Part shown: in pieces, positions 31,100 to 42,647 of the stretch
How positions within the stretch are numbered: the first letter of the stretch is position 1
Layout of the letters: the number at the start of each line of letters is the position of its first letter
NCBI GenBank assembly: GCA_947095535.1
Contig: OX352772.1
Location: 119,011,327-119,075,326 of the forward strand
DNA: 64,000 nucleotides
Reading direction: 5' to 3'
Origin: Poecilobothrus nobilitatus
Taxonomy: Eukaryota; Arthropoda; Insecta; Diptera; Dolichopodidae
Program-made: the position numbers and the translations under genes
The notes under the pieces: generated by a model
What the model was told of the DNA's origin: nothing
What the model saw: the letters and a program-made list of their open reading frames with translations, nothing else
Database searches by the model: none

Positions 31100-33330
31100 C
31101 AAACTTACGGTTGAAAAAATTCAAGGATTATGTATTTGTTTGTTAAGTCAACCAAGAGTTTGGGAATTTTACCTGTGGTGGAACTTTATTTTCAGCACAA
31201 AAAGGAAAGTTATTGTGCAAATCATGTAAATGTTGTGGGTAATCTAAATCCACTTCTAAAACGTAACCAGTTTCCGAATCATCGGCAACTGAAAGCACAT
31301 CAATTTTTTAGTAATGTCAACCCACTGAAAATTTTTATGTGGTAAATATTGGATCGTTGCCCATCCATATAAATTGTTAGCGTCTTCATGTACTATGTAT
31401 TTGGAAGGTTCGTTTGTTTTATAAGATTCTCTCATGAATTTATTATTTGCTACTGAATGTCTAAGTGAGCACTGACTAATTCCACCACGTATCCCTTTTT
31501 TAGGGAAATTATACATTCAATATCAGTTTATAATTGTAATTTGATATCCGTGTATTTTAACATAGCTGCCCATGACAAACCTGGAATAGTATAAAAATTT
31601 GTAGGATCTAAAGAATAGATTTTGTAGCATATTTTTCGAAAGTTTTCAAAAACATCAGTCAAAATAAGCACATCTGCTTTAAGGTAAAGTTTTAAATAGT
31701 CCCATAAGTTTTAACAATCAAACGTATTTCATACATATAACTGCATGAATGTAGTCTTCATCGGAACATGATGTGTTTGTCATTTGATTGGTAAAAGCTT
31801 CTTGTGAAGGTAAACTTCTTTCGTCAAGTCGTTCAATGGAATTTAATTACTCATAGGGAAAAACTCCCTTTCCAGTCATAAATTTAATTTTTTCATTATT
31901 ATTGAATTCTTTTTTTATATGAAACAAATCATTTTCATTTAAATTTTTACATAAAGAATCAATGCTAGAAGCCATAAATCTAAAGTTATCGAGAAAACGT
32001 AAATAAAATGAATGATTTTTATCTATTGTAATTTTTTTAGATAATGAAATATAACGTTCTTTATTCAAAGGAATGGCACCAATATGTCCATTCACTTTGT
32101 TTAGTTCTTTAAATAAAAGATGGCAATCATAGCCGAAAAAATTGTAAAAAAATATTATATATTAATAATTTAGTCGCCTATATAATAAATTACATTCAGA
32201 ATGAGCGGGTCCTCTATAATTACCAGTAAAGTGACAATTGTCTCTAATTCTATCATTAAAAGCTAAATGCTTACCACATATGTGACAATTTTCCTGAATT
32301 AATTGTTGAAGCTACTCAAAAAGTGTTAACAGATTCATTGGCTTTGCCATCATAAAAAATATTTTTATATAATTCACTACATGTTTTTGTTAACGATATG
32401 ACAAATTTCTAAGCACAGTTAGCTCCAACAAACTATTTGTAACAGCTTTGACTATCATCAACAGAACATTTAATGTAGTACGAGAGAGCTACTGGAACAT
32501 GTTGATGAATATTTGTTGTTGAAGACATCATTGGATTAGAACTGCATGTTGCAATAGGTTTTAAAACACTCTCAGACTCGACATAAATAACAGAAGGTGT
32601 TTCTAATTATTGTTGATAATTTTTAAACTCGAGTGTATTTTTCTCAATAGATGGAAGCTTTCTAACGACTCACTCAATTTTATTGCACTCAATTTTGTGT
32701 AAATCACGCTGTTGTAATGTATAAAAATGTTGCAAGCACATATTACAAATATAAATTTCATGTATATGTTTTGTTACAGATCTACTTAATCTTAATAAAT
32801 TTTTAATATAGACAAAATGAAATTTATCATCCTTTTCCAAAAGCAATAAATTTACATAGTATTTTTTCACATTTTCTTAAATAGAATGGTTCTACAACCT
32901 CATATTTTTTATTAATGACTTCCAGTCCAAACAAATTAATACTTATTTCACAATTTAGTTCTTCAAATAAATTTAACTCGTTCAATTTAGCTGGAAATTG
33001 CATAGTGCTAAAATTAAGCTCGCCAAACTCTAGCTCGACTATGGGTAGAGAAATATTATTAAGTTTATATGAAGATGTTCGTTCAGCATTTTGAATACAA
33101 GTTTGTAAAGCTGATACTAAACACCACTTCAAACAGAAGTTATCTTTATTTTGAATATTAATGCATGCTTTTTTGTCTTCTATGCTTTTCGGTAGTTTAA
33201 TATAACTAGACACACATATTGTTTCAAATTTATTGATATTTATTTCAATATGTAAAATCCTGATTAATGCCCAGCTAATGTCTTTTTCTTGGAAGTCTTC
33301 TGCTTGTTGTTGAATAATTTCTTTAGCCTT
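31100..33330 (-). pseudogene. Protein-primed-type family B DNA polymerase, decayed
   Basis: Read on the minus strand, recognisable blocks come in the order known for the large C2H2/HNH/PolB proteins of virus-like elements in arthropods. These are an N-terminal conserved region (33213-32827), a zinc/HNH-like region with NCHICGKHLAFNDRIRDNC (near 32290-32240), an exonuclease-side block with FLDNFRFMASSIDSL and KGVFPYE (32000-31850), and a palm block with HEDANNLYGWA (near 31395-31362). Last is DYPQHLHDLHNNFPF (near 31245-31200). The catalytic DTD block is missing beyond 31100. Many frameshifts and stops separate the pieces. It is an old endogenous copy and cannot work. Confidence 0.7.
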
Positions 33331-33879
33331 TTAAAAAAGATCATTAAGATCATCTGCTTCTGTAATACTAAACATTCGAGTTTGGAAAGATTTGATTGAT
33401 ATATTTTTAAACTCTTCTTCTGTTGGCTTTATATATTCGCCAAAAAGCTCAAGATTTACTTTTATAGCGTTGTGCTTTTTTAATGATTGCATCAATAATT
33501 CAATTATATCGGTCTGAGCTTTTTTCAGAAAATGTGATGGGTTTAGTATGCTTTCATCATCATTATCTCTAATAAACGTTTCTATTCTATTTTGAAAACA
33601 TTCATTAATATGTCTAACATTAGATCTAATTACTTCTGCCGCATTACTTTTATGCTTATTTGTTCGGATGTGGTAGTTCCACAAAGTGTTTGAACCGTTT
33701 GCTTTGCACTTACTGCAAAATTTTACATTTTCCAAATTTTTTTGATGTTTTAATAAACTATCATTTCTATTAAATGATTTTTTACATATTTCACAATTAT
33801 GTTTAAATTGTGTTTCACATTTATGTCTTTTTAAATTGTCAGATCTTGTGAACAGTTTTTCACATTTATCACATTCCAA
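33331..33879 (-). pseudogene. C2H2 zinc-finger N-terminus of the same polymerase gene
   Basis: A 182-codon open frame starting MECDKCEKLFTRSDNLKRH. Two classical-type fingers follow one another (CDKCEKLF...HKC and CEICKKSF...H), then a third Cys pair (CSKCKANG) with a His-rich end (YHIRTNKH). After that comes a helical region up to DDLNDLF. The stop at 33331 separates it from the polymerase blocks, but order, strand and spacing fit one original gene. The fingers may have bound DNA ends or host chromatin; that is inference. Confidence 0.6.
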
Positions 33880-35298
33880 TTGAATTCATTTGTTTTCTGA
33901 ACTGATTTTTTTTTTTTTGTTAGTGTCCTTAGTCTTAAATTCAGTGATTTAACACGTCAACTCAAGAAGTCAATTGTATATATATATATACAAATTTTTC
34001 TAATTTTATATAGATAAACCTAAACTAACTAGATTGCATTATTTGAATGTATATATAACATATCAGAACATAAAATGAATATTGAGTTTTTCTAATGAAT
34101 TACTACAATGTTGTGTATTAATCAAATTATTACAAAATTGAAACTATATACCAACAAAATCATGATGTGAAAAATTGCTTGCACTTTTCATAATAGATGT
34201 CGAAGTATTTAAGATATACACAAAATTTTTTATGTTATTTTATCATAACACTATATAAAAAAGTGAAAGGAATATTTAATTTTCAATAAAAAAAAAAATA
34301 TATAAACATTTAAAACCTGTAAAATTAAAAAAAAAAAAAAAATGTATGTCTAATTTCCATATGTATTTACAAAATTAATTTGTGTAAATAATTCGTCTAA
34401 TGAATGCAACAAAGTTGCAGAATTATTCTTAATAACTATTAAGATTATTCTTAAGACCGATTCTGGCAACGGACTTCCGGAGGACAGGTTCCGGTAACGG
34501 ACTTCCGGAAGACTGGCTCCAACAACGTTCCCGGGTCTTGGGATCTAGCGCCCGAGTGCCAGGAGGGGCTGAAGGCCCAGACCTTTTTAATAGAACTTTA
34601 AAAACTCTTATAATGTTTGACATTTAATTCAATATTTAATCAACGCTTACAATTAAAAGAAAAAAATATTCAATTTTTAAAATTCGCTTGTAAAACTTCA
34701 AAACAACTATTTGAATTAATAATACGTTAATTTAAAGTTAATATTATTAACTTTAAGTTACCACACTAAACACATTGCAGTAAAGATAGGAGGAATTTTT
34801 TTCATTTTATTGATAGAAGGCTTTTGAAAAACGTTTACAAAATATAAGATAATGTTTTTTTTCAGTCAACGTGTCAGAAGGTTTTAAAAAAACTAAATAA
34901 CGGGATTTTAAAGAAATATTTCTAAATTTTTTTTTGTTCTAAAATAAAGAGCGGGAACAAATATACAAGATAGATCAAAAAAGTGTTTTTTGAAACAAAT
35001 TATGATAGGAGGTATGACACAGTCGATATGGTGTTCATCAATGGGAAACAATTATTGTAGTAGAATATTGAGCTCTCTACATCTGAGCATCGTATACTCC
35101 TTCAAAACAAATTTTTAAAATTTGCCAGTGGTTACGAACATGGAAAATCAAAAATTAAATTATTTTATAACAACTATTTATTTAAATTTTGCAGAATTTG
35201 AAAAGTGTAATAACTTAACCTGTATAAAAATCACTTTCCATTTCATTTAAACTAGAAAAAAAAATAGAAGATTTTATTAATTTTAATAGAAAATATTC
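33880..35298. other. A+T-rich spacer with a GC-rich tandem patch
   Basis: No gene is supported. At 34461-34585 a GC-rich patch contains a ~28-bp tandem repeat (AACGGACTTCCGGA at about 34468 and 34496, with a third partial unit). After it comes CCCGGGTCTTGGGATCTAG. This resembles the promoter-side leader of some retroelements. A 64-codon frame across it shows no family features. Confidence 0.45.
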
Positions 35299-36072
35299 TT
35301 ACTCGTCTTCCCAAGGACATACGGCATTGCGATTGTTTTCAGCTTCATCATCTTCTATTTTATTATTACTGATTTTTTCGTCTAATTTTCTAGCGTCAGA
35401 AGTTCGTTTTCTCTTCTTTCGCTTTGTTTCCTCAATTTCCAACTTGGATTTTTCCTTAATTTCTACCTCATCTTCAACTGAATCTAGTTCGATCTCAGCT
35501 AAAGGTGCTAACAAAGGAGCTGGAGTAGGTGCTCGTGCAACACAACCTATTGGAGTTGAATTAGATTCATCTTCAATAACTTTACAACCACAAGCACCTA
35601 AATGTTTTTGAAATTGATCTCCTTCTTGGTATTCCTCTGTTGTAGGAGATAATTCTTCATGAGGAGTATTTTTAAGAACTGCTGACACTGAATTGGTATT
35701 TTGAACTTTGCTCTTAGAACCAAAATGTTTAATCAAGTTTATAGATGGATCTGCAGTTTGTGCATTTGAATTACAAACTAAAATATTTTTAGATTTTTTA
35801 TTGGAATTATGTGAACTAATAATTTCTGTTTCTGCAATATTTAAAGATGGCCTTTTATTTTGTTCATCAAAAAACTCGGACAACATATTTTCCGATTTAT
35901 TTTCTTCAGTTGTAATTTCAACATTAAGTTTTTCCGTTGTTATAGCGTTTCGTTCTTTAAATTGCAATAAATTTTGAGTTAGGTTTGAGTCAAGTTGTGA
36001 TTCTTCAGATTTAACAGAGCACGAAAAGGATGAAATAGATGACTGCACAGTTTGTTGATTAAACTCGGATAG
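35299..36072 (-). CDS. Last coding exon of a host gene (C-terminal tail ending CPWEDE)
   Basis: On the minus strand the exon opens after the acceptor at 36073-36074 and reads 257 codons to TAA at 35299-35301. It is a low-complexity, charged, probably disordered tail. A Ser/Glu/Asn-rich first half is followed by APTPAPLLAPLAEIELDS, a basic cluster (KRKKRKRTSDARK), an acidic patch and the end AVCPWEDE. The frame joins in phase with the upstream exon (36154-36300), which argues for a real spliced gene. CPWE motifs are known from C-terminal tails of GPR158/GPR179-type receptors; that link is only a suggestion. No transposon motif is seen. Confidence 0.6.
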   Translation of the reverse strand, partial: LSEFNQQTVQSSISSFSCSVKSEESQLDSNLTQNLLQFKERNAITTEKLNVEITTEENKSENMLSEFFDEQNKRPSLNIAETEIISSHNSNKKSKNILVCNSNAQTADPSINLIKHFGSKSKVQNTNSVSAVLKNTPHEELSPTTEEYQEGDQFQKHLGACGCKVIEDESNSTPIGCVARAPTPAPLLAPLAEIELDSVEDEVEIKEKSKLEIEETKRKKRKRTSDARKLDEKISNNKIEDDEAENNRNAVCPWEDE

Positions 36073-36153
36073 CCTTTAATTAAACAAAATATCGATACAT
36101 ATATTTCTAATTTAGAAATTTCTACAATTGTACCCCTATAGACAATTTATTAC

Positions 36154-36300
36154 CTAGATAAAATAGTCATTGATGATCTTCGTTGTTCCGTGTATGTTGG
36201 CATCAATTTCTTTACACCAAAGTCAGCATCGACTGTATTTTGACGTAAACCACATGATTTCTTCAATTTTTCAGAAACTTCTAATATATCAGAAGACAAA
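36154..36300 (-). CDS. Penultimate exon of the same host gene
   Basis: A 147-bp exon on the minus strand between AG (after a T-rich tract, 36301-36302) and a GTAATA donor (36152-36153). It encodes a segment with LEVSEKLKKSCGLRQNTVDADFG and ends TEQRRSSMTILS. The last two bases plus the first base of the next exon make an Arg codon, so the splice keeps the frame through an 81-bp intron. RRSS looks like a basophilic kinase site. Upstream exons are not found before 38.7 kb, where transposon debris begins; a long intron may hold it. Confidence 0.55.
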
Positions 36301-37192
36301 CTATTCAAAAAAAAAAAGAAATGGTTTGTGAAAAATTGAACTTTTAAGTTTTTTCAAAATTAGTTAAAAATAATTTTCTAAAATTATTTAAATTTTTAAA
36401 CAAAAAATGATTTTTGTTAGTTAAAAACCAAGAAAATATAATGTGAAAAAATAAAAACTGAGAAAATATAATATACATATATCCCGATAATATATTTATA
36501 AACCTTATAATTCTATTAGAAGTAGCTGTAATACTTTATGCTTAAACACATTTATTGCTATAAATCTCATCTATAATAAATATTTCAATCCTGTCTTTAA
36601 TGCTTCAAAATAAGATTAAATAGCATACTGTTAATTTAAATATTCCTTAACTTGAAATCAGAATACTACAAAACATAGGTTTTTGTTAAAAACAAAACAA
36701 TATCCGCTCTTTCCGAATATATCTTTTAAAAATAAAGCAAGTATTAAAAACCTGAATAAATTCTAAGTCGAATATGCTAATTATGAAATTTATAGTGAAT
36801 ACTGGGTCCAAAAAGAGCGGCCTTTAGAGTAGATAATAATTAAAATCTTCTAATTTGTTTCAAATACGAATATTTGAATGCTACGGCTACGATAATCATA
36901 TAATTCTTATATTTTCGTTAGTACACAAAATATTCCTTTTTAATCACAAAGTACAGCAAGTCTGTTCAGATACAGACAAGATTAAGTGTTTTAAATTCAT
37001 TAATAATAATGAAGTGCAAAGAGCTTAATGATTTTTAGTCAACATCGAAATGTAGAAGCTTGTGTTTTCCATAAAACGTTTTTTGGATAACATTCTAATT
37101 GCATAACTTCAACATTAATTAAACATTAATTAAGGTTTTAATGGTAAGGTTTGTCAAAATATAAAAAGAAGTGTTTTGTTTCTTAAACGATA
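36301..37192. other. Non-coding A+T-rich DNA, possibly intron
   Basis: No ORF, repeat or RNA gene is recognised. By position it would be the intron upstream of the 36154-36300 exon. Confidence 0.4.
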
Positions 37193-38702
37193 CTATTTAC
37201 TCTTTATATTTGAATTGGATACAGGATGGATGGAACCTTTAATACAAATGTACAGTTTGGTTTTGGGGATAGCGATGTGGGTAGTATAATTGGGGAAATT
37301 TGGATTATGGGGGATAGGTAGGAAAATTTGGAGGGACATTTTGAAGAAAGATGTTAATGTTCTTCTTAAACTTAAGTAAATCGTACACATATGAATTACC
37401 AACTTTAGGGACACATGCGATGGTATATCGTTCCACAAACAGAACGGGCGCATGACAAACGAATTTCCATAGGCTGTATTTTGCCATCTTGATAACTCAA
37501 CATGGTAGGGATGAGCATCTGCTCCCTTCCTTGTTTCTCGTTGGAAAACTTTGAGTGGAGGCACTAATTGTTTTATTTCTTTGGAACAAGTGCTAATCCC
37601 TACAAGATACCTATAAAACAAGGTCAGTGACTCAACTGTTCGACGATGGCTGAGTGGAGTGCGCAGTGATGTTACGCTGGGGTCGTTGATCAAACGAATA
37701 GCTCTGTTTTGCACATTATCTAAATAACCCAGTGCTGTTTGAGGTCCTGCAGAACAAATGTGTGCATTATACTCCATTTTTGGCCTAATGTACGTTTTAT
37801 AGATATTGAGAAGATCAGATGCGGAAAACTAAGTCTTGCAGCATTACAAAAAACCCAAACATTTAGCTGCATTCTTAACTATACCAAAAATGTGATTTGA
37901 CCAAGTCAATTTCTGGTTTAACCCGATGCCCAGCATGTTTAAATCCGTTGAATACTGTAAGATTTCTTCCTGAAATAGTAGGTTAGGAACAGTAGTGGCA
38001 ATTTTCCGCGAGATCAGACAGCATTGTGTTTTTTTGGTGTTGAACTCAACTCTGTTGACTTCACCCCATTTTTGAATTTTTGCTAAATCGTTATTTAGCT
38101 CACTAATAGTGAAATATTTTACTGTTGTATTAATCTGGTGATTAATGTTACAGCGGCTATGAAACTTATAGGAAGCTACAAGGGTGCTGTCATCTGCGGA
38201 ACTATGAATCGGATTGAAGGTTAATGAGAGTAGGTCATTGAATATTAAGAAGAGAGTTGGGAATAAAACTGATTTCTGGGGAACACCAGAATTTATTTTG
38301 AATTTGTCAGATGAATATTCATCGAACAGTACACGAATCGTGCGATTCGAAAGGAAATCTCCAGTCCATTTTAGAAAGACCCTACATAGACCTAATGCTT
38401 TGCATTTTGCCAATATAGCATCGTGCCAAACCAGAATGATGAATGATGAACCAGAATGATCTTACAAAGGTAAGTCATGAGATTACCGGTTGAACGACGG
38501 GCTCTGAACCCGTATTGATCCCTTTTATTACCTTTTTTGGGAATTGGGAAAACATGTGCAACCTTTCATTGGGTAGGATGAATATCTGAAGTGAAGGAGA
38601 GGTAGAAAAGGTTGCGCAGAGGTTTTGAAATAGTGGAGTAGGTATTTTTAAGCACCATGGTGGTTATACCATCTGGACCGGCTGACTTATCCAACACGAA
38701 TG
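37193..38702 (-). pseudogene. Jockey-superfamily LINE reverse transcriptase, decayed
   Basis: On the minus strand: SAGPDGITTMVLKN (near 38686-38640), IPKKGN (near 38540), then a 189-codon frame at 38413-37844. That frame has SGVPQKSVLFPTLF (GVPQGS block), SADDSTLV in place of YADD, and FNTKKTQCCL. A frame at 37777-37193 carries NAHICSAGPQTALGYLDNVQNRAIRLI and LSHRRTVESLTLFYRYL, a typical LINE C-terminal region. A frameshift near 37400 and a deletion between the PKKGN and FxK blocks break it. The active-site change and breaks show it is dead. Endonuclease and gag are lost. Confidence 0.8.
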
Positions 38703-38705
38703 AGG

Positions 38706-39612
38706 TGTGACAATAATCCTTTTAACACTTTAGAATTTAATCAGTTTATGAATGAATACAACATCGAAAGAAAATATTCTGGTCCTATATATCGTCAGAG
38801 CAATGGGTTAGCAGAGAAATGGGTGGCAATCGCAAAAGGACATTTTAAAAAGAAGTTATGACACATGACACTGAAAGTTATAAATTTAAAATTCTCGAAT
38901 ACAACATCCGTTGCAAGTATGAAATTGGCTCCATGTCAATTATTCAATGGGAGACTACTAAAAACAAAAATTCCAGTTTCAAGGGCGCTATTGCAACAAA
39001 ACAATTTGGACGAACCCAAAATTAAAAACAAAATTGAAGAAAAGAAAAATAAACCAAAATTTTATTTTGATAGAAATGCAAAAGCATTATCAATAGGCTG
39101 AAGGTTCAGCTACATCTGCGTTATTTGAAAATTGAACTCCTTTGATTGCTTTTATTAATTTTTTATTGGTGATTTAATTATTTTCAAGACAAATAAAAAA
39201 GAGTGGGATTATGGGAAAATAGTAAAAAAGGTAAATAATCGTTCGTATATAATTAAAGACAGTTATATATATATAATCATAAACAGTTCAGACGGAATAG
39301 ACGACTTTTTTTAAAACAGAAAATAGTGGAGACAGATCGGGTGACATATTATATGAAGATAATGCTCATAATAGTAAAACTAGTAACAATGACCATGATC
39401 AAGAATGCGAAGAAATTGGGTTGCAATCATTACCAGTCGAAATGAATATCAATAACAATGAGGAGCACGAAGCAGCCAATAAGAATAATTCATAAATAAT
39501 CATAGAAACAAACCAACCTGAAGTAATTGAGAAGCCAGAAAATAATTTACGACAAACACGTTATGATAGAGTGATCAAACCACTACAAAGATATAATGAT
39601 TTTATTATGTAA
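38706..39612 (+). pseudogene. Ty3/gypsy-like integrase, C-terminal half, broken
   Basis: The frame opens with CDNNPFNTLEFNQF (second catalytic Asp). After that come YSGPIYRQSNGLAEKWV, with the catalytic Glu 35 residues on, then a TGA. It resumes with SVASMKLAPCQLFNGR and KPKFYFDRNAKAL, the typical post-core region, and then WDYGKIVKKVNNRSYII (near 39205-39250) and a charged tail ending RYNDFIM at 39612. Integrase would insert the element cDNA. It faces the LINE fragment head-on at 38702, so one cut the other. No long terminal repeats or protease/RT parts are seen. Confidence 0.7.
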
Positions 39613-40582
39613 AAAACAAAACAAAAAAAGTATGTAATACTACTGTAAAACTAATGAACGCACTCTTCTTGATATTGTATGACAGTGCTATGAATGATAG
39701 ATTGACAGCTAAGATATTAAATAAATGGAGCTTAAATGGAACACATTGTTTTTTTTTATTTAATGCAGTACTACATATGAACCAACGAATACCAACTACA
39801 ATATAATGTACATACGATTCGATTATTTACGATAATTTACGTACCATATTATATTATTAGCAGCACAATATTAATTACTAAATAGTAAATACTAACACAA
39901 AAGAAAACAAAATAGTATAAAAAGTAAACCTTCCTTTCTCTTAATTCTAATTTCAATTTATTTCTATTTGTTTTATGAGCAAAGAGGGAAAAACTGTAAT
40001 TATTTTGTTTGGTGTAAAAAAGACAATCATAAATTTCACAGTATTGTATTGAATATTGAGTATTGGTTGACATTTGTTTTTATGGGCAAAGAGAATTCCT
40101 GCAATAAAATGGTAATGCAAATATTATAATCTATCAGAAGATTCTTAATAGAAATATTTTTTGAATCAAAAAAGTATCGTATATTGATATACACAGTACA
40201 ACTACATATCTAAATACAATAAATTCAAATCATTATTTTGTTTTGTTTTGTTTTAAAAAAAAAATAAGTAAAAACAATCTTAATATTTTATTAAACCCTT
40301 AATTATACTCTTAGATTCTAATTCTATTTATATTTATTTGTTAAATGCAATATCTTAGAATGGTAAAATCAAAGTAGGTATATCTATTAGAATACAATAA
40401 GTAGTTGCACTGACCACGTGACTGCAAAATACTAGCCCACGTAAACATTTACAAAAATTTACTCAAATGTAAAGAGTGAACAATTTATCCTACACGGAAA
40501 AGACAAAAAATTAAAAAAAATAACTATTTGAAATTAAAGCATACTAAATTTCAAGTAAATTGCATATTCAAATGGCCTTTTT
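39613..40582. other. A+T-rich DNA without recognisable genes
   Basis: No coding frame with family features, and no clear repeat. A TTTTG run (40235-40252) is the only simple-sequence feature. Confidence 0.5.
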
Positions 40583-42150
40583 ATACGCGTACGATAGGAT
40601 CGGGTATATTAAATTTCTCCTCCGTTTGTAACACCTCGAAATAAGCGAGCTAGATATACCTTCAAAGGTATGGATCGGATCAGAAAAAAATTCTAAGACT
40701 TTTGAGCCATGTCCGTCCGCCCGTCCGTCAGCACGCTAACTCAAAAACTAAGAAAGCCAGAATCTTAAATTTACACAAAATATTCTGGGAGTAACTTGTA
40801 GGTTCCCTATTTTTTTTGGTTGAGTTTGGACCAAACCTTAGGGTAGCTCTCGAACACCTAACTTTTAGATCCCCACATTTTTTTGAAATAGAGCTATGAA
40901 ATTTTAACTGCTGATAGATGTCACAAAAATATTAATTTTATTTTTAATAACTTTTTTTTGTACCCCCACCCGTTACGTAGCTACAGCTCCCCAAAGGTTC
41001 AAAAGCTCTATATTTAAATTGTTACAGCACAAGTTGTATAAGGTATATCTTCATTTTTAAAACGCCAAACGATTACTACTTTTATTAGCTTTAAAAGTAT
41101 ATATACAATAAATATATTTTTGTGGCATACGGTGTCTTAATTTACCGTTATGCGAAAATAAAATTTTGCAAAATCCTTTAACCCTTCTATCTTCTAAACA
41201 GTTTAATTTGGAAACTTGAAATTTTGACAGAAGTTAGATCTTTGACAATAAGTATGAGTCATTTCAGAAATTTTTTTTGTATCACCTTCCGTTTAGGAGC
41301 TGTAAGGGGTGAAAAACTGAAAATTTCCAATTTTTAAACACCTGTAACTTGAACACGTGTTAAAATTTTTTTGAAGTAATACACAAAAATTAAAGCTTCA
41401 ATATTATACTCTTATTTCTGTTAACAACTTTATTTAATAATATATGGTTACTTTATAATTGACGAAAGAGTTACTTGATTTTTTCAAATTTTCTAACAAA
41501 TTTCTTTAACTAATTTTTTGCATTTTGTTTTACTCGATAATTTGAAATTGTTGAGGATATAATGCGTGGTACAAAAAAATGTAAATAAATAAACAACATA
41601 ACGGTTGCTTGAAGAATTTTTATTTATATGATATTGATATATATACATACTTATATAATATCATGTTTATTTACAATATATCGTATATGTCACTAGTGAA
41701 TGAATGATAAGAGTATAGATGTATATTATATAACGCCGTATTTAAATACATATATGTATTTTATTGTACTTATAAGAAATTTTTCTGTCAATGGAATATT
41801 TAAATATAATATTATAATATAATATTTAAAATTATATTTATTATTTTGTACTAAGTAAATTTAATATACATTTACCGCTTAGTATTAAATGGTACTATAG
41901 AATATTTGAAAAAGTTTTGGATTGATAATCGTTATGTGGAAGGTTAGAATTTGCTTTTGAAGAATGTATAAACATATAGTTTGAATATATCTACAACCCA
42001 TAGTTCTAGAAATTATAAAATTCACCCAAATTATTTTAAAATACTAAAATATTAAAAAAATAATATTGTAAGCAGAGTGACAGGCTGTGAACATACTAAC
42101 AGTTCGTACGGGTATCTAAGAGTTGACAAAGGCAACTGTATTCTTCCTCG
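40583..42150 (-). mobile_element. 1.57-kb non-coding repeat element, copy 2 (inverted)
   Basis: Reverse complement of 11177-12746 along its whole length, with few substitutions and small indels. The 5' end (minus strand) is CGAGGAAGAATACAG at 42150 and the 3' end is TCGTACGCGTAT at 40583, one base different from copy 1. Here it lies against a LINE C-terminal fragment whose upstream part it replaces or interrupts. Both flanks are A-rich (AAAAAA before, AAAAA after in element orientation). Confidence 0.75.
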
Positions 42151-42158
42151 TTTTTTAT

Positions 42159-42647
42159 AGAAATATACAATAGCATTAGTAAAAAAGGTTGCAACTACTT
42201 ACTGTAATAGATATATATACTTTGGTTAATAGTTACGGCATAAGATTATGGGGAACAGCTTCAAAACAATTCATTAATGATCTTCAGATGACACAAAATA
42301 AAGCTATAAATAACTTATATAACTATAATTGGAGGGAAAACACAGAATTCATACATAGCCAAAAGGAATTACTACTGATTAGAGATTTAATAAAACTTAA
42401 ACTTATAATTCACATTCACGCAGTTACAACGCAACAAATTCACACAATCACAACAATCAACAAACGAAGTGACGTTCATAATCTTAAGACAACGAGTCAA
42501 AACCTACTTCATTTTGAACCCAAAAAAACAGCATATTTCGGCACATCAACAACTTTATACATTGGCATTATGCTATACAACAAAATAAGCATACAGTTTA
42601 TTTTACGTATAAATTATAATATTAATTTTGTTTTTTTTTTTATATAA
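42159..42647 (+). pseudogene. LINE reverse-transcriptase C-terminal fragment
   Basis: From 42189 an open frame reads VNSYGIRLWGTASKQF, then QMTQNKAINNLYN, the usual YGI-x-LWG and QN-x-AI blocks after the reverse transcriptase core. The following part up to about 42560 keeps the spacing of a LINE C-terminus, with LLLIRDLIKLKLII. Catalytic blocks are absent; the 1.57-kb repeat lies immediately upstream. Clade cannot be told. Confidence 0.6.

Noticed and set aside
17317..33879. One single Polinton spanning ATPase (17.3 kb) and polymerase (31-34 kb)
   Set aside because: The fragments are on opposite strands and separated by unrelated transposons, with no terminal repeats or other Polinton genes between. 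Two separate relics are the safer reading.
34429..34623. 64-codon frame on the minus strand across the GC-rich patch
   Set aside because: It follows from higher G+C and a tandem repeat; no homologous pattern and no splice or start context.
39849..40073. 74-codon Cys/Tyr/Phe-rich minus-strand frame
   Set aside because: Composition is that expected of A+T-rich DNA, with no signal peptide or cysteine pattern that would support a secreted peptide.
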